From contig NZ_CAJEWB010000010.1 of assembly GCF_903994035.1 (NCBI RefSeq), positions 124,001 through 188,000 of the forward strand: a DNA stretch of 64,000 nt, in the 5' to 3' direction. The translations under genes and the position numbers were made by a program. Positions 55,042 to 64,000 of this stretch are shown here, piece after piece. The notes under the pieces are model-generated. The model was given only the letters and a program-made list of their open reading frames with translations, was not told the origin of the DNA and made no database searches. This stretch comes from Phocicoccus pinnipedialis. GTDB taxonomy: Bacteria; Bacillota; Bacilli; Staphylococcales; Salinicoccaceae. Numbering within the stretch: position 1 is the stretch's first letter; each line of letters starts with the position of its first letter.

Positions 55042-56646
55042 ATGTTACAAGTTAGTGACGTGAGTTTACGTTTTGGTGATCGTAAACTTTTTGAAGATGT
55101 CAATATAAAATTTACACCAGGTAACTGTTACGGCTTAATAGGGGCAAATGGTGCTGGTAAATCTACATTCTTAAAGATTTTATCAGGTGAAATTGATGCA
55201 CAATCGGGCCACGTGTCTATGGGTAAAGATGAACGGTTGGCTATCCTTAAACAGGACCACTTCCAGTACGAAGATGAAACAGTACTTGATGTCGTTTTAA
55301 TGGGACACGAAGATCTATGGAATATCAACAAAGAAAAAACTGAAATATATATGAAACCAGACTTCAGTGATGAAGATGGTATTAAAGCAGCAGAGCTTGA
55401 AGCACAGTTTGGTGAAATGGGTGGTTACACTGCTGAACTAGACGCAGAGAGCTTACTTAACGGTCTAGGTATTAAGAATGAACTACTTCACAAAAAAATG
55501 AGTGAGTTAGAAAACTCACAGAAAGTTAAAGTGTTACTTGCACAAAGTTTATTTGGGTCTCCTGACGTATTATTACTAGACGAGCCTACGAACGGTCTAG
55601 ATATTGAAGCAATCCAGTGGTTAGAAGAGTTCTTAATCAACTTTGAGAATACAGTAATCGTTGTATCACACGATAGACACTTCTTAAACAATGTATGTAC
55701 GCATATTGCGGATTTAGACTTTGGTAAGATAAAAATCTATGTTGGTAACTATGACTTCTGGTATCAATCAAGTCAACTTGCATTACAACTTGCAAGTGAG
55801 CAAAACAAGAAGAAAGAAGAACGTATTAAAGAACTTAAAGACTTTATAGCACGCTTCTCTGCGAACGCTTCTAAATCTAAACAAGCAACGTCTCGTAAGA
55901 AGATGTTAGATAAGATCGAATTAGATGATATTCAACCATCATCACGCCGTTATCCATTCGTTGGATTTAGCCCCGAACGTGAAATCGGTAATGAACTACT
56001 ACAAGTTGTCGGATTAACACATTCAATCGATGGTGAGAAAGTATTAGATAACGTAAACTTCACATTAAATCCGAATGATAAAACAGTCGTTGTTGGTGAG
56101 AGTGAAATTCAAAAGACTACTCTACTTCGTATATTAGCCGGAGAGATTGAACCAGATGAAGGTGAAGTAAGATGGGGAGTAACAACAAGCCAAACATACA
56201 TGCCTAAAGATAACTCTGATTACTTTGAAGGAGTAGAACTACCTCTTGTAGAATGGTTACGTCAATATGCACCACCAGAAGAGCAAACAGAGACATTCCT
56301 ACGTGGGTTTTTAGGTAGAATGTTATTCAGTGGTGAAGAAGCTAAGAAACATGCGAACGTACTCTCTGGTGGAGAGAAAGTACGTGCAATGCTCTCCAAA
56401 ATGATGTTATCTAAATCAAACGTTCTAATCTTAGATGAGCCTACAAACCATTTAGACTTAGAGAGTATCCAATCAGTGAACGATGGCCTTAAGAAATTCA
56501 AAGGATCTATTATCTTTACTTCTCATGACTTTGAGTTTATTAACACGATTGCAAACAGAGTATTAGAACTCCGTGAGTCTGGTGCAATAACAAAAGAAAT
56601 TTCATATGAAGAATACCTTATCGATAAAGGTGTACTTAAAGCATGA
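55042..56646 (+). CDS. ABC-F family ATPase (YkpA/YbiT-like)
   Basis: A soluble twin-ATPase protein of 534 aa; ABC-F proteins bind the ribosomal E-site and affect translation or antibiotic resistance. The first domain has Walker A GANGAGKS and Walker B LLLDEPTNGLD, but its signature is ENSQ rather than LSGGQ. The second has Walker A GESEIQKTT (both inner glycines replaced), a normal signature LSGGEK and Walker B LILDEPTNHLD. One composite ATP site is therefore complete and the other degraded. The interdomain linker is short and basic. Start ATG 55042, 8 bases after GGAG. Substrate ribosome state unknown. Confidence 0.92.
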   Translation: MLQVSDVSLRFGDRKLFEDVNIKFTPGNCYGLIGANGAGKSTFLKILSGEIDAQSGHVSMGKDERLAILKQDHFQYEDETVLDVVLMGHEDLWNINKEKTEIYMKPDFSDEDGIKAAELEAQFGEMGGYTAELDAESLLNGLGIKNELLHKKMSELENSQKVKVLLAQSLFGSPDVLLLDEPTNGLDIEAIQWLEEFLINFENTVIVVSHDRHFLNNVCTHIADLDFGKIKIYVGNYDFWYQSSQLALQLASEQNKKKEERIKELKDFIARFSANASKSKQATSRKKMLDKIELDDIQPSSRRYPFVGFSPEREIGNELLQVVGLTHSIDGEKVLDNVNFTLNPNDKTVVVGESEIQKTTLLRILAGEIEPDEGEVRWGVTTSQTYMPKDNSDYFEGVELPLVEWLRQYAPPEEQTETFLRGFLGRMLFSGEEAKKHANVLSGGEKVRAMLSKMMLSKSNVLILDEPTNHLDLESIQSVNDGLKKFKGSIIFTSHDFEFINTIANRVLELRESGAITKEISYEEYLIDKGVLKA

Positions 56647-56665
56647 TAACTTAAATAATATCTGT

Positions 56666-56700
56666 AAAAAAGTCTGAATAATTTCAGACTTTTTTATTTT
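56666..56700 (+). terminator. Terminator after the ABC-F gene
   Basis: AAAAAAGTCTGA (56666-56677), loop, TCAGACTTTTTT (56684-56695). Confidence 0.88.
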
Positions 56701-56779
56701 AGGAGAATACAGCATAAGTATATTAGCGTTAATTGACGTATCTGTTAATTATCAGGTCGCTCCAATAAATGAATAAAAT

Positions 56780-56809
56780 AAAAAAGCAGATCGTTTGATC
56801 TGCTTTTTT
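56780..56809. terminator. Terminator of cspA
   Basis: AAAAAAGCAGATC (56780-56792), loop GTTT, GATCTGCTTTTTT (56797-56809). A perfect 13-bp stem, with T-runs in both directions, 42 bases after the cspA stop on the minus strand. Confidence 0.85.
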
Positions 56810-56850
56810 CGTGTAACTTATATCGTTAACATTTAGTTTTTAGTCAGAAA

Positions 56851-57051
56851 TTATAGTTTAACAACGTTTGTAGCTTGTGGGCCACGGTCGCCTTCAACGA
56901 TTTCGAACTCTACTTCTTGCCCTTCTTCAAGTGATTTATAACCTTCTTGACTGATCGCTGAGAAGTGTACGAATACGTCGTTCTCTCCTTCGATTTCGAT
57001 AAATCCAAATCCTTTTTCTGCATTAAACCATTTTACTGTACCTTGTTTCAT
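56851..57051 (-). CDS. cspA: Cold shock protein
   Basis: A 66-aa cold-shock-domain RNA/DNA chaperone. The RNP1 motif KGFGFIEI and RNP2 motif VFVHFSAI are intact, and the N-terminus [17 protein letters not shown] is the standard one. Start ATG 57051, 8 bases after GGAGG; a 10-residue upstream extension is rejected. Strong promoter on the minus strand. In S. aureus CspA (MsaB) acts in capsule and biofilm control; here it stands next to DUF1033 as in that genus. Confidence 0.97.
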   Translation of the reverse strand: MKQGTVKWFNAEKGFGFIEIEGENDVFVHFSAISQEGYKSLEEGQEVEFEIVEGDRGPQATNVVKL

Positions 57052-57101
57052 TGATGAATCCTCCAAAAATCTATAATTCAATATAACCTATTGATACCTT
57101 T

Positions 57102-57130
57102 ATTATAGAACAATGAAACCGTTTTTTCAA
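57102..57130 (-). promoter_or_regulatory. Predicted promoter of cspA
   Basis: On the minus strand TTGAAA (57130-57125), 17 bases, TATAAT (57107-57102). It lies about 50 bases before the start, giving a short leader. Only the -10 hexamer is a perfect match to the consensus (the -35 is 5 of 6). Confidence 0.7.
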
Positions 57131-57132
57131 AT

Positions 57133-57453
57133 TTATTTTAGAAAATTTAAATATTTTACATGTTCTTCACATAGTTTACCATCAATAAGCATTAACGGTG
57201 TGTGATAGATTTGTACATCGTCATCACAGTCATCACAATATCTAATATCACATGTATTATAAAAAGAAGTGATACCGTATTTTCCAGTCTGTTTTACCTT
57301 ATACTTTTGATCGAGCAATTTGCACATTTTAATATACTGTAGTTCCATTTCCTTATATGATTCGCAGTTAATTGTCACTTGAACATGTTCTTGCCAATCT
57401 GAAAAGAACCACCATCCTTCATAATCGGCAGTTAATAAGACAACTTTAAACAT
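57133..57453 (-). CDS. DUF1033 family protein
   Basis: A 106-aa cytoplasmic protein beginning MFKVVLLTADYEGWWFF, with the family's DYE-WW motif. The C-terminal half has a cysteine pair DIRYCDDCDDDVQIYH and ends CEEHVKYLNFLK, which could hold metal. Start ATG 57453; the upstream in-frame ATG at 57516 would make it 127 aa without a ribosome site. In Staphylococcus a protein of this kind lies next to cspA and has been linked to the msa regulatory locus. Function is unknown; DUF1033 assignment is from memory of the motif. Confidence 0.75.
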   Translation of the reverse strand: MFKVVLLTADYEGWWFFSDWQEHVQVTINCESYKEMELQYIKMCKLLDQKYKVKQTGKYGITSFYNTCDIRYCDDCDDDVQIYHTPLMLIDGKLCEEHVKYLNFLK

Positions 57454-57564
57454 TAAAAAGCCCCATTCCCTGTTACTAATGGAACTATTATAGACTCGCA
57501 TTGCTTTTAATATCAAGTATAAAGATTTATAATAAAGGTATTGAAATTAGAATGGAGCATTCAT

Positions 57565-58275
57565 ATGAAAGATAAAATATCCCATCTCTACGGTTCGTTG
57601 ATTGCAGGTCCCATCAGTATAATTACGTGGATCGTTTCCATGGGAGTATTCGATTTAACAGCCTTACTTTCAATTGGTGCAGCTATTATTGCATTCTTTA
57701 TTTCTTATATTCCAACCCAGCAATTATCGTATCAATCGATATTAAATAAATATGGTCTTACGCGAAGTGAACATAAGTATATAAGCAGTGAATTAAAAGC
57801 GGCCAAGGAAAAACAGAAACGTTTAATTAACAGTTATAAAAACATTCGCTCAATCAACGATATAAAGCTTCTATTTGAAATAAATAGAGTTGTTAAAGCG
57901 ATTATTAAACGTGTGGAAAACGAACCTAAGTTATTTTACCAAGGCCTTCAGTTTTTCCATTCAAATCTAGACTCAGCAGTAAATATGACAGAGATGTATT
58001 TACACCTATTTAAACTACCAGGAAAGTCTAAAGAAGAAAAAATAGAGCTTCACACTACTCGACTACGCCTCGTTGATCTAAAACGTAGCCTCGAGTTGGA
58101 CTTATCAGAAATAAATAAGAGAGATTATGATAACCTTAGATTTGAAGGCAAAGTATTGAAGGAGACAGAAGCTAGACGTAAGGGACAAATGAAGTTAGAA
58201 AATAAGCTAGAATCCGAAAAAATCGGTAGAATAAAAGTAAAAGAACATGAAGGTGAGACTATTGACAGAAACTAA
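57565..58275 (+). CDS. xpaC: XpaC-like 5-bromo-4-chloroindolyl phosphate hydrolysis family protein
   Basis: A 236-aa protein with two membrane helices near the N-terminus (LIAGPISIITWIVSMGVF and ALLSIGAAIIAFFISYIP) followed by a long, charged cytoplasmic helical domain. In Bacillus xpaC and yaaN form an operon of this kind. The name comes from a phosphate-hydrolysis phenotype and does not prove an enzyme activity. Start ATG 57565 after GGAG; a TTG at 57541 is less likely. It overlaps the TelA-like gene by 14 bases. Confidence 0.85.
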   Translation: MKDKISHLYGSLIAGPISIITWIVSMGVFDLTALLSIGAAIIAFFISYIPTQQLSYQSILNKYGLTRSEHKYISSELKAAKEKQKRLINSYKNIRSINDIKLLFEINRVVKAIIKRVENEPKLFYQGLQFFHSNLDSAVNMTEMYLHLFKLPGKSKEEKIELHTTRLRLVDLKRSLELDLSEINKRDYDNLRFEGKVLKETEARRKGQMKLENKLESEKIGRIKVKEHEGETIDRN

Positions 58276-59440
58276 TAATATTAAAGATCAGTTGTTATCA
58301 GATCCATTTAAAGAAATCAACGAGTTAGAGCCGGAACAAGAATTAGAACGTGTTCCGTCAGCAAAATCAGAATCAGTTCTCTCGACATATGAAAATGAAT
58401 TTAGTGATGCAGATTTAGAGAAAATACGAAATATTAAAGAACAAATTAAACCTTTAGATAACGATGCACTGATAGCGTATGGTTCAAACGCCCAGCTTGC
58501 CCTATCTAAGTTTTCACATCAAATGCTAAATGAAGTACAGTCTAAAGACGTAGGTCCTATTGGTGACACTTTAACTTCACTCATGAAGAAGCTTAAAGAA
58601 ATCGATCCGGACGAACTCACAAAACAAAATAGGAATGTATTTACAAGGCTATTTGGTAAGGTACGGAGTTCAGTAAATGAATTAGTTGCGAAACATCAAG
58701 GTGTAGCGTCTCAAGTAGATAGAATTAGCATTCAGCTTGAACACGCTAAAGAAGTACTTGTAAGAGATGTGAAATTGTTAGATAATCTTTACGATGAAAA
58801 TAAGGATTACTTTGAAGCATTAAACATCTATATTGCTGCAGCTGAAATGAAAAAGGAAGAGATTGAAAAAGTAGTTCTTCCCGATTTAAGAAGTGTTGCT
58901 GAAAATAGCAATAATCAAATGGCTACACAAGACGTCAACGACATGATGCAATACGTGAACCGCTTAGAGAAACGTATTCATGACTTAAAGCTATCTAGAC
59001 AGATTACTCTACAGTCCGCACCTCAAATTAGAATGATACAGAGTATTAACCAAACACTTGCAGAAAAAATTCAAAGCTCTATTCTAACGTCAATTCCGTT
59101 ATGGAAGAATCAAATGGCGATTGCACTTACTTTACTTCGCCAAGAGTCAGCCTCTAAAGCACAACAAGCAGTCACTAATACAACAAATGAATTACTCACT
59201 AAGAACAGTGAGATGTTGAAACAGAACGCTCTACGTACTGCAGAAGAAAATGAACGTGGAATTGTAGATATTGAGACACTTAAACTCACTCAAGAGAACC
59301 TTGTACAGACGATAGAAGAAACGCTTAGAATCCAAGAGGAAGGATCTACTAAACGTAAACAAGCTGAAGCTGAGTTAATTACAATGGAAGCAGAATTAAA
59401 AGATAAATTACTAAACTTAAAAACTAGATATAATAAATAA
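58262..59440 (+). CDS. telA: TelA/YaaN-like toxic-anion resistance family protein
   Basis: A 392-aa soluble protein made mostly of long helices, with DNALIAYGSNAQLALSKFSHQ and DVKLLDNLYDENKDYFEALNIY typical of the TelA family (PF05816). The start is TTG 58262, 4-5 bases after AAGGTGAG inside xpaC; an ATG at 58247 lies on the ribosome site. Family members were linked to tellurite, cell-wall and antimicrobial tolerance. The xpaC-telA pair is conserved, and the two are translationally coupled. Molecular role unclear. Terminator follows. Confidence 0.87.
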   Translation: MTETNNIKDQLLSDPFKEINELEPEQELERVPSAKSESVLSTYENEFSDADLEKIRNIKEQIKPLDNDALIAYGSNAQLALSKFSHQMLNEVQSKDVGPIGDTLTSLMKKLKEIDPDELTKQNRNVFTRLFGKVRSSVNELVAKHQGVASQVDRISIQLEHAKEVLVRDVKLLDNLYDENKDYFEALNIYIAAAEMKKEEIEKVVLPDLRSVAENSNNQMATQDVNDMMQYVNRLEKRIHDLKLSRQITLQSAPQIRMIQSINQTLAEKIQSSILTSIPLWKNQMAIALTLLRQESASKAQQAVTNTTNELLTKNSEMLKQNALRTAEENERGIVDIETLKLTQENLVQTIEETLRIQEEGSTKRKQAEAELITMEAELKDKLLNLKTRYNK

Positions 59441-59468
59441 AAAGCTGACTCCTAGGAGTCAGCTTTTT
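59439..59468. terminator. Bidirectional terminator between telA and brnQ
   Basis: AAAAAGCTGACTCCTAGGAGTCAGCTTTTT is fully self-complementary (read as two 15-base arms), with tails for both directions. It overlaps the telA stop region. Confidence 0.92.
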
Positions 59469-59473
59469 ATTTA

Positions 59474-60796
59474 TTATGTGTATGTTACTTTTTCGCCTTT
59501 AAGTCCAATGATATAACCAAGTACAAACCCAATAATCATAATTGGAATCCATTCAAATTGTGATTCATATAAAGGAAGGTTCTGCAAAAATGAAAGTGCT
59601 GATCCACCAAAGAATCCGTTACGCTCTATAACAGTTAAAATAGAAACAATCGACACTACATAAACTGGTAGTTGTAATGCAAGTTTCGGACTTCTTACGA
59701 AATAAGTAACGATGAGTAACGTTAGAACAGTCATTGCGATTGGGTAAAGTACAAGCAATACTGGTACTGAACCTTTAATGATTGTGCTTAGACCTTGGTT
59801 CGCAAGAACAAGTGATACGAATGTAAAGATAAACACCCATGTACCATAATTCACTTTTGGAATAAGTTTTGAGAAGTGTTCAGAAACTGCTACTATGAGC
59901 CCTACTCCAGTTGTGATACATGCAAGAAATACAATGATACCAAGTAAGTAACCACCGAAACCGCCAAGTGTGTCATTAGCAATAAATGTTAATAAGAATG
60001 TACCAACTTCACGGTCACCTATTACAGAATTTCCGATGTCTACTTTATTGCCTAGTACTCCAAGCGCAACATAGATGACACCAAGTAATAATGCAGCGAG
60101 TCCTGCTGACTTCATTGTTCCGAATAATAAGTCACGTCTGTTAGTAATTCCTAGACCACGAATAGAGTTAAGAACTACTACACTAAATACAATTGCTGCG
60201 ATTGCATCCATTGTAAGATAACCTTCAGTAAATCCTGTCGAGAATGGTGATGCACTGTTAAACCCTTCAACCACAGGGTTACTAGGATTTGAGTTATAAG
60301 CCACGATACCTACTACAATAAGAAGTAACATCGTTACGAGTAGCAATGGTGTTAAGATTTTACCAACACTGTCAATGATGTTTCCTGGTTTAATACTTAA
60401 GAAAAATACGATTAAGAAATACACGACACTAAAGATCACTAATGATACTGTACCAGGTCCTTCAATGAATGGAAGAATTCCCATTTCGTAAGCGGTAGTA
60501 GCTGTTCTTGGAATGGCAAAAAACGGACCAATCGTTAAGAAAATTGCTACTAAGAATACAACTGAAAACCATGGACTAATGTTTTTGAGTGATTCACTGT
60601 AACCTTCTTTAGATATTGCACCAACGATAACACCGATTAACGGAAGACCTACCCCCGTGATTACAAATCCTAAGATTGCGAGTGGGAAATATTCACCTGA
60701 TGAGAATCCGAGTGCTGGTGGGAAAATTAAGTTACCAGCACCGAAGAACATCGCGAATAACATAAACCCGACTATAAAAATATGCTTTGTTTTCAT
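59474..60796 (-). CDS. brnQ: Branched-chain amino acid:cation symporter
   Basis: LIVCS-family permease taking up leucine, isoleucine or valine with Na+ or H+. 440 aa with about twelve hydrophobic helices. The family N-terminus FMLFAMFFGAGNLIFPPALG and the second motif TEGYLTMDAIAAIVFS are present. Start ATG 60796, 8 bases after GGAGGC. It lies between odhB and telA, as in staphylococci, where several brnQ paralogues occur. Substrate preference cannot be read from the sequence. Confidence 0.95.
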   Translation of the reverse strand: MKTKHIFIVGFMLFAMFFGAGNLIFPPALGFSSGEYFPLAILGFVITGVGLPLIGVIVGAISKEGYSESLKNISPWFSVVFLVAIFLTIGPFFAIPRTATTAYEMGILPFIEGPGTVSLVIFSVVYFLIVFFLSIKPGNIIDSVGKILTPLLLVTMLLLIVVGIVAYNSNPSNPVVEGFNSASPFSTGFTEGYLTMDAIAAIVFSVVVLNSIRGLGITNRRDLLFGTMKSAGLAALLLGVIYVALGVLGNKVDIGNSVIGDREVGTFLLTFIANDTLGGFGGYLLGIIVFLACITTGVGLIVAVSEHFSKLIPKVNYGTWVFIFTFVSLVLANQGLSTIIKGSVPVLLVLYPIAMTVLTLLIVTYFVRSPKLALQLPVYVVSIVSILTVIERNGFFGGSALSFLQNLPLYESQFEWIPIMIIGFVLGYIIGLKGEKVTYT

Positions 60797-60907
60797 ATAA
60801 AGATGCCTCCAAATATCTGTGTTATAAATTTAACATAAATCATATATTACACGATAAGGAGGCATACGTCCACATAATTTTTAAAATTATCAGAAAATAT
60901 AGAAAAT

Positions 60908-61108
60908 CTATATTCTTTCGAAATACGCTTTGTAATAGCCCCCTACTTTACCTGAATTATCAATTACAAAAATGTATTCTTCAGTTTCGTTTACGATTGT
61001 ATAGGTTTGATTAACTGTAAGCATATCAGACACTTTATATTTTTTTGCATCTACATTTACTACTTTTACTTCACCTAGATTATTGTCTTGCCAAGTTTCA
61101 TGTAACAT
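60908..61108 (-). CDS. DUF6501-type small protein
   Basis: A 66-aa protein beginning MLHETWQDN, with the segment VDAKKYKVSDMLTVNQTYTI and ending GYYKAYFERI. It resembles a small uncharacterised family I recall beside the staphylococcal odh genes (DUF6501). Ribosome site AAAGGAG is 8 bases before the ATG. Beta-rich by composition, no signal peptide or membrane helix. It lies 63 bases after odhB on the same strand. Function unknown. Confidence 0.8.
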   Translation of the reverse strand: MLHETWQDNNLGEVKVVNVDAKKYKVSDMLTVNQTYTIVNETEEYIFVIDNSGKVGGYYKAYFERI

Positions 61109-61171
61109 ACTTTACACTCCTTTAAAATAAATAAAAGATAGGTGGATACCACCTATCTAATATCATATAAT

Positions 61172-62404
61172 TTAACCTTCAAGAAGTAAATCTTCAGGGT
61201 TTTCAATTAATTCTTTAATTGTCTTTAAGAATCCAACTGATTCAGAACCATCGATAATTCTGTGATCATAGCTCAATGCAACATACATCATCGGACGAAT
61301 TTCAATATCGTCACCGATAGCAACTGGACGACGTTGGATTGTGTGCATTCCTAAGATCGCAGCTTGTGTACCATTGATGATTGGTGTTGACATTAATGAA
61401 CCAAATACACCACCGTTAGTGATTGTAAATGAACCATTTGCCATCTCATCTAATGTGAGTTTCTTTTCGCGTGCTCTTGTAGCAAGATCCGCGATATCTC
61501 TTTCAATCTCAGCGAAGTTCTTTCTGTCACAATCTCTTACGATCGGTACAACGAGACCTTCATCAGTTGAAACAGCAATTGCGATATCATAGAACTGTTT
61601 GTAAACAAGATCAGTTCCATCAATCTCAGCGTTAACTGCTGGATATTTCTTAAGAGCTGCAACTACAGCTTTAGTGAAGAATGACATGAAGCCAAGCTTA
61701 GTACCATCATTACGCTCGATGAAAGCATCTTTTTTACGTTTTCTTAAATCCATAACTGCAGTCATATCAATTTCGTTAAATGTTGTAAGCATTGCAGTTG
61801 ATTGTGATACATCTAATAGACGGTTAGCAATTGTTTGACGTCTACGAGACATTTTTTCACGAATCACTGGTTTTTCAGGTTTTGCATTAGTTTCTTTAAC
61901 AGCTGGCTTATCTTGATTTTTAGCTGCTTCAGCTGGAGCATTACCATGATTATTTACATCATGTGAACGTACAAGTCCACGTGGATCTGCTGCATTCACA
62001 TCTTTAAGGTCAATTCCTTTTTCACGAGCTAATTTGCGTGCTGATGGCGTTGCAACGATCATTGATTGCTCAGTTTCTTCATCGTTTGACTCGACTGCAG
62101 AGTCTTTAGTAACTTCAATCGTTTTCTCAGTCATTTCTTCTTTAGGAACATCTGTTTTTGGTGCTTCAGCACCTTCGCCTACTATAGCGACTACTTGCCC
62201 TACCTCAACAGTGTCTCCTTCTTCTGCTTTTTGTTCTTGTAAAGTTCCGTCTTCTTCACTTACGATTTCAACGTTTACTTTGTCAGTCTCTAGTTCAAGA
62301 ACTGCCTCACCTTTTGATACACTATCCCCAACTTGTTTAAACCAAGTCGCGATAGTACCTTCGGTAATTGATTCAGCTAATTCTGGAACGATAATTTCAG
62401 CCAT
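61172..62404 (-). CDS. odhB: Dihydrolipoyl succinyltransferase (E2 of 2-oxoglutarate dehydrogenase)
   Basis: E2 core of the 2-oxoglutarate dehydrogenase complex, transferring the succinyl group to CoA. The lipoyl domain is at the N-terminus, with Lys in [12 protein letters not shown]. Then come a flexible acidic linker, the peripheral E1/E3-binding segment ([16 protein letters not shown]) and a catalytic domain with [10 protein letters not shown] (the active-site histidine). 410 aa. It follows odhA with an 11-base gap. Ribosome site GGGGGCAGC is upstream. Confidence 0.97.
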   Translation of the reverse strand: MAEIIVPELAESITEGTIATWFKQVGDSVSKGEAVLELETDKVNVEIVSEEDGTLQEQKAEEGDTVEVGQVVAIVGEGAEAPKTDVPKEEMTEKTIEVTKDSAVESNDEETEQSMIVATPSARKLAREKGIDLKDVNAADPRGLVRSHDVNNHGNAPAEAAKNQDKPAVKETNAKPEKPVIREKMSRRRQTIANRLLDVSQSTAMLTTFNEIDMTAVMDLRKRKKDAFIERNDGTKLGFMSFFTKAVVAALKKYPAVNAEIDGTDLVYKQFYDIAIAVSTDEGLVVPIVRDCDRKNFAEIERDIADLATRAREKKLTLDEMANGSFTITNGGVFGSLMSTPIINGTQAAILGMHTIQRRPVAIGDDIEIRPMMYVALSYDHRIIDGSESVGFLKTIKELIENPEDLLLEG

Positions 62405-62415
62405 TGTGCTGCCCC

Positions 62416-64000
62416 CTATTTTTTGAATGCTTCTTCTAAAATATTTTGCTGGATAATCTTATAAACCCCAGCGTATCCTTCTGCAGGTGAAGAACTTTCT
62501 TGTCTTCCTACGAAAGTGAACGATTGATTGTCTGCTTTCATTTCTAAGAACTTAGGTAATACGAAATGATATGCCCCTTGGTTTTTAGGCTCTTCTTGTA
62601 CAAAACGAATTTCCTCTAGGTTTGGTAGTGTCTCAAGAACTTCAGTGATATTACGTTTAGGGAACGGATAGATTTGTTCTAATTTAATTAATAGGAACGA
62701 ATCATCTGGTTCTTTAGCAAGTTTCTCTTCTAGTTCGATTGCCATTTTTCCACTCGCAACTAATACAATTTTTACTTTTTCTGGTGTATTATTGTTGAAT
62801 AAAATCTCGTGGAATTTACCACCAATAAATTCAGATAAAGGTCTAGATGCCGTATTATTTCTAAGAAGACTCTTAGGGGAAGCAAGTACTAATGGTCTCA
62901 TCTTGTCCGTATTTAAGTTTTCTGCTTGTCTTCTCAGTAAATGGAAGTAGTTTGAACTCGATGATAGATTAGCAATTGTCATGTTGTTTTCCGCACATAA
63001 CTGTAAAAAACGTTCAATTCTTGCACTTGAGTGTTCCGGACCTTGTCCTTCTTGAGCGTTTGGTAATAATAATGTTAAACCAGTTTGTTCTCCCCACTTC
63101 GCATTTGAAGCAGCCATAAATGTGTCAAAAATTGGTTGTGCCATATTTGCGAAGTCACCATATTGTGCTTCCCAAATAGTTAATACTTCATTGTTTTCGA
63201 CGTTATATCCATATTCATAAGCAACAACTGCGAGCTCTGATAATGGTGAGTTATAAAGATCGAATGATGCTTTAGCAGTATCTAGGTTCTTAAGAGGTGT
63301 GTACTGTTCTCCTGTCTCTGGGTTATGAAGGACTGCGTTTCTGTGCGCAAATGTACCACGCTCAGCATCCTCACCAGTAATACGGATAGGTACTCCGTCT
63401 TCAAGCAATGTAGCAAAAGCTAATGCTTCAGCATGCCCCCAGTCTATTCTTCCATCTTCATCTTCAAACGGTAAGTAGCGTCTATTTAAAACATTACCAA
63501 GACGTTTGAACACTTTGAATGACTCAGGATAATTTAAGAGCGCATCATTAATATTCTTTAGTCTAGCTTCAGTGATGTTTACTTCTACAGTATTCGCTTG
63601 TGGTGCTTTTGTATATTCAGGAATATCGATACGATCAGAAATGATCGTGTCATTTTTATCGATTAAGTCATGTGAAGCACGTAGTGCTTTTTCTACTGAT
63701 TCAATCGTTTCTGCTTTTTCTTCAGCAGTGATAACTCCTTCTGAAACTAACTTTTCACCGTATAAGTTTTCAATCGTTGGATGTTGTTTAATTTCATTGT
63801 ATAGCATTGGGTTTGTCGTCATAGGTTCATCCATCTCGTTATGTCCCATACGACGGTAACCGATTAAGTCAATTACAATGTCTTTTTTCCAAGTCTGTCT
63901 GTAGTTAAATGCTAGTTCCATAGCTTTAAGAACGTGTTCAGGCTCGTCTGCATTCACGTGTAATATTGGAATATCAAACCCTTTTGCAATATCACTTGCG
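62416..64000 (-). CDS. odhA: 2-oxoglutarate dehydrogenase E1 component (C-terminal part, cut by window end)
   Basis: Thiamine-diphosphate-dependent E1 of the complex. The frame stays open to the last base, so about 400 N-terminal residues are missing from a protein of about 930. Visible is the second part of the thiamine region ([13 protein letters not shown] and [17 protein letters not shown]), the transketolase-like pyrimidine domain ([38 protein letters not shown]) and the C-terminal domain ([18 protein letters not shown]). First gene of odhAB; its promoter is outside the window. Confidence 0.97.
   Translation of the reverse strand, partial: ASDIAKGFDIPILHVNADEPEHVLKAMELAFNYRQTWKKDIVIDLIGYRRMGHNEMDEPMTTNPMLYNEIKQHPTIENLYGEKLVSEGVITAEEKAETIESVEKALRASHDLIDKNDTIISDRIDIPEYTKAPQANTVEVNITEARLKNINDALLNYPESFKVFKRLGNVLNRRYLPFEDEDGRIDWGHAEALAFATLLEDGVPIRITGEDAERGTFAHRNAVLHNPETGEQYTPLKNLDTAKASFDLYNSPLSELAVVAYEYGYNVENNEVLTIWEAQYGDFANMAQPIFDTFMAASNAKWGEQTGLTLLLPNAQEGQGPEHSSARIERFLQLCAENNMTIANLSSSSNYFHLLRRQAENLNTDKMRPLVLASPKSLLRNNTASRPLSEFIGGKFHEILFNNNTPEKVKIVLVASGKMAIELEEKLAKEPDDSFLLIKLEQIYPFPKRNITEVLETLPNLEEIRFVQEEPKNQGAYHFVLPKFLEMKADNQSFTFVGRQESSSPAEGYAGVYKIIQQNILEEAFKK

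Overview
The window is a low-GC Firmicutes chromosome segment, best matched to the Staphylococcaceae. The basis is gene content and order recalled from that family: mutS2-trxA-uvrC-sdhCAB-marR-murI-rdgB, tig-clpX-engB-hemACDBL, valS-folC, mscL/acnA/plsY-parEC, FemA/FemB homologues, and cspA-DUF1033/xpaC-telA/brnQ/odhBA. FemA- and FemB-type proteins with coiled-coil arms point to a glycine-bridged peptidoglycan. The genus cannot be fixed from the sequence; a non-Staphylococcus relative (the Salinicoccus/Jeotgalicoccus/Nosocomiicoccus/Macrococcus side) is plausible.

Layout. 1-10 kb: the 3' end of mutS2, thioredoxin, UvrC, succinate dehydrogenase, a MarR regulator, glutamate racemase, RdgB, a phosphodiesterase and a GNAT acetyltransferase. 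10-15 kb: a more variable stretch with tRNA-Arg(UCU), a uridine-kinase-like protein, a two-gene ABC transporter behind a promoter with a built-in inverted repeat, QueT under a preQ1-I riboswitch, a Nudix protein and a TPR-like protein. 15-24 kb: trigger factor, ClpX, EngB, then the heme operon hemA-C-D-B-L without hemX. 24-33 kb: an AbrB-family membrane protein, T-box-controlled valS, folC, mscL, aconitase and plsY. 33-45 kb: parE-parC and a Y-family polymerase (uvrX type), each with a LexA-type SOS box, a secreted DUF1002 protein and three tandem FemABX genes. 45-57 kb: RarD-type permease, a divergent Tag glycosylase, PepF, an OsmC protein, a heterodimeric ABC exporter divergent from a MarR-GNAT fusion, CvfB and an ABC-F protein. 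57-64 kb: CspA, DUF1033, XpaC, TelA-like, BrnQ, DUF6501, OdhB and the C-terminal half of OdhA.

How the genes work together. SdhCAB, AcnA and OdhAB are TCA-cycle steps. HemACDBL runs from glutamyl-tRNA to uroporphyrinogen III (HemL closing the ALA step). ParEC and UvrX form a likely SOS-responsive pair. MurI and the Fem proteins act in peptidoglycan synthesis. QueT, tRNA-Arg and ValRS serve tRNA supply, modification and charging.

No insertion sequence, prophage, CRISPR array or toxin-antitoxin pair was seen. The window is mostly core genome, so no wholly new system is claimed. The observations most worth a second look are: a Tag glycosylase that has lost all four zinc ligands; a MarR-GNAT regulator whose GNAT half lacks a recognisable acetyl-CoA loop; a third tandem Fem gene; a hem operon with no hemX; two unlisted small membrane ORFs; and several well-formed but unassigned operators.
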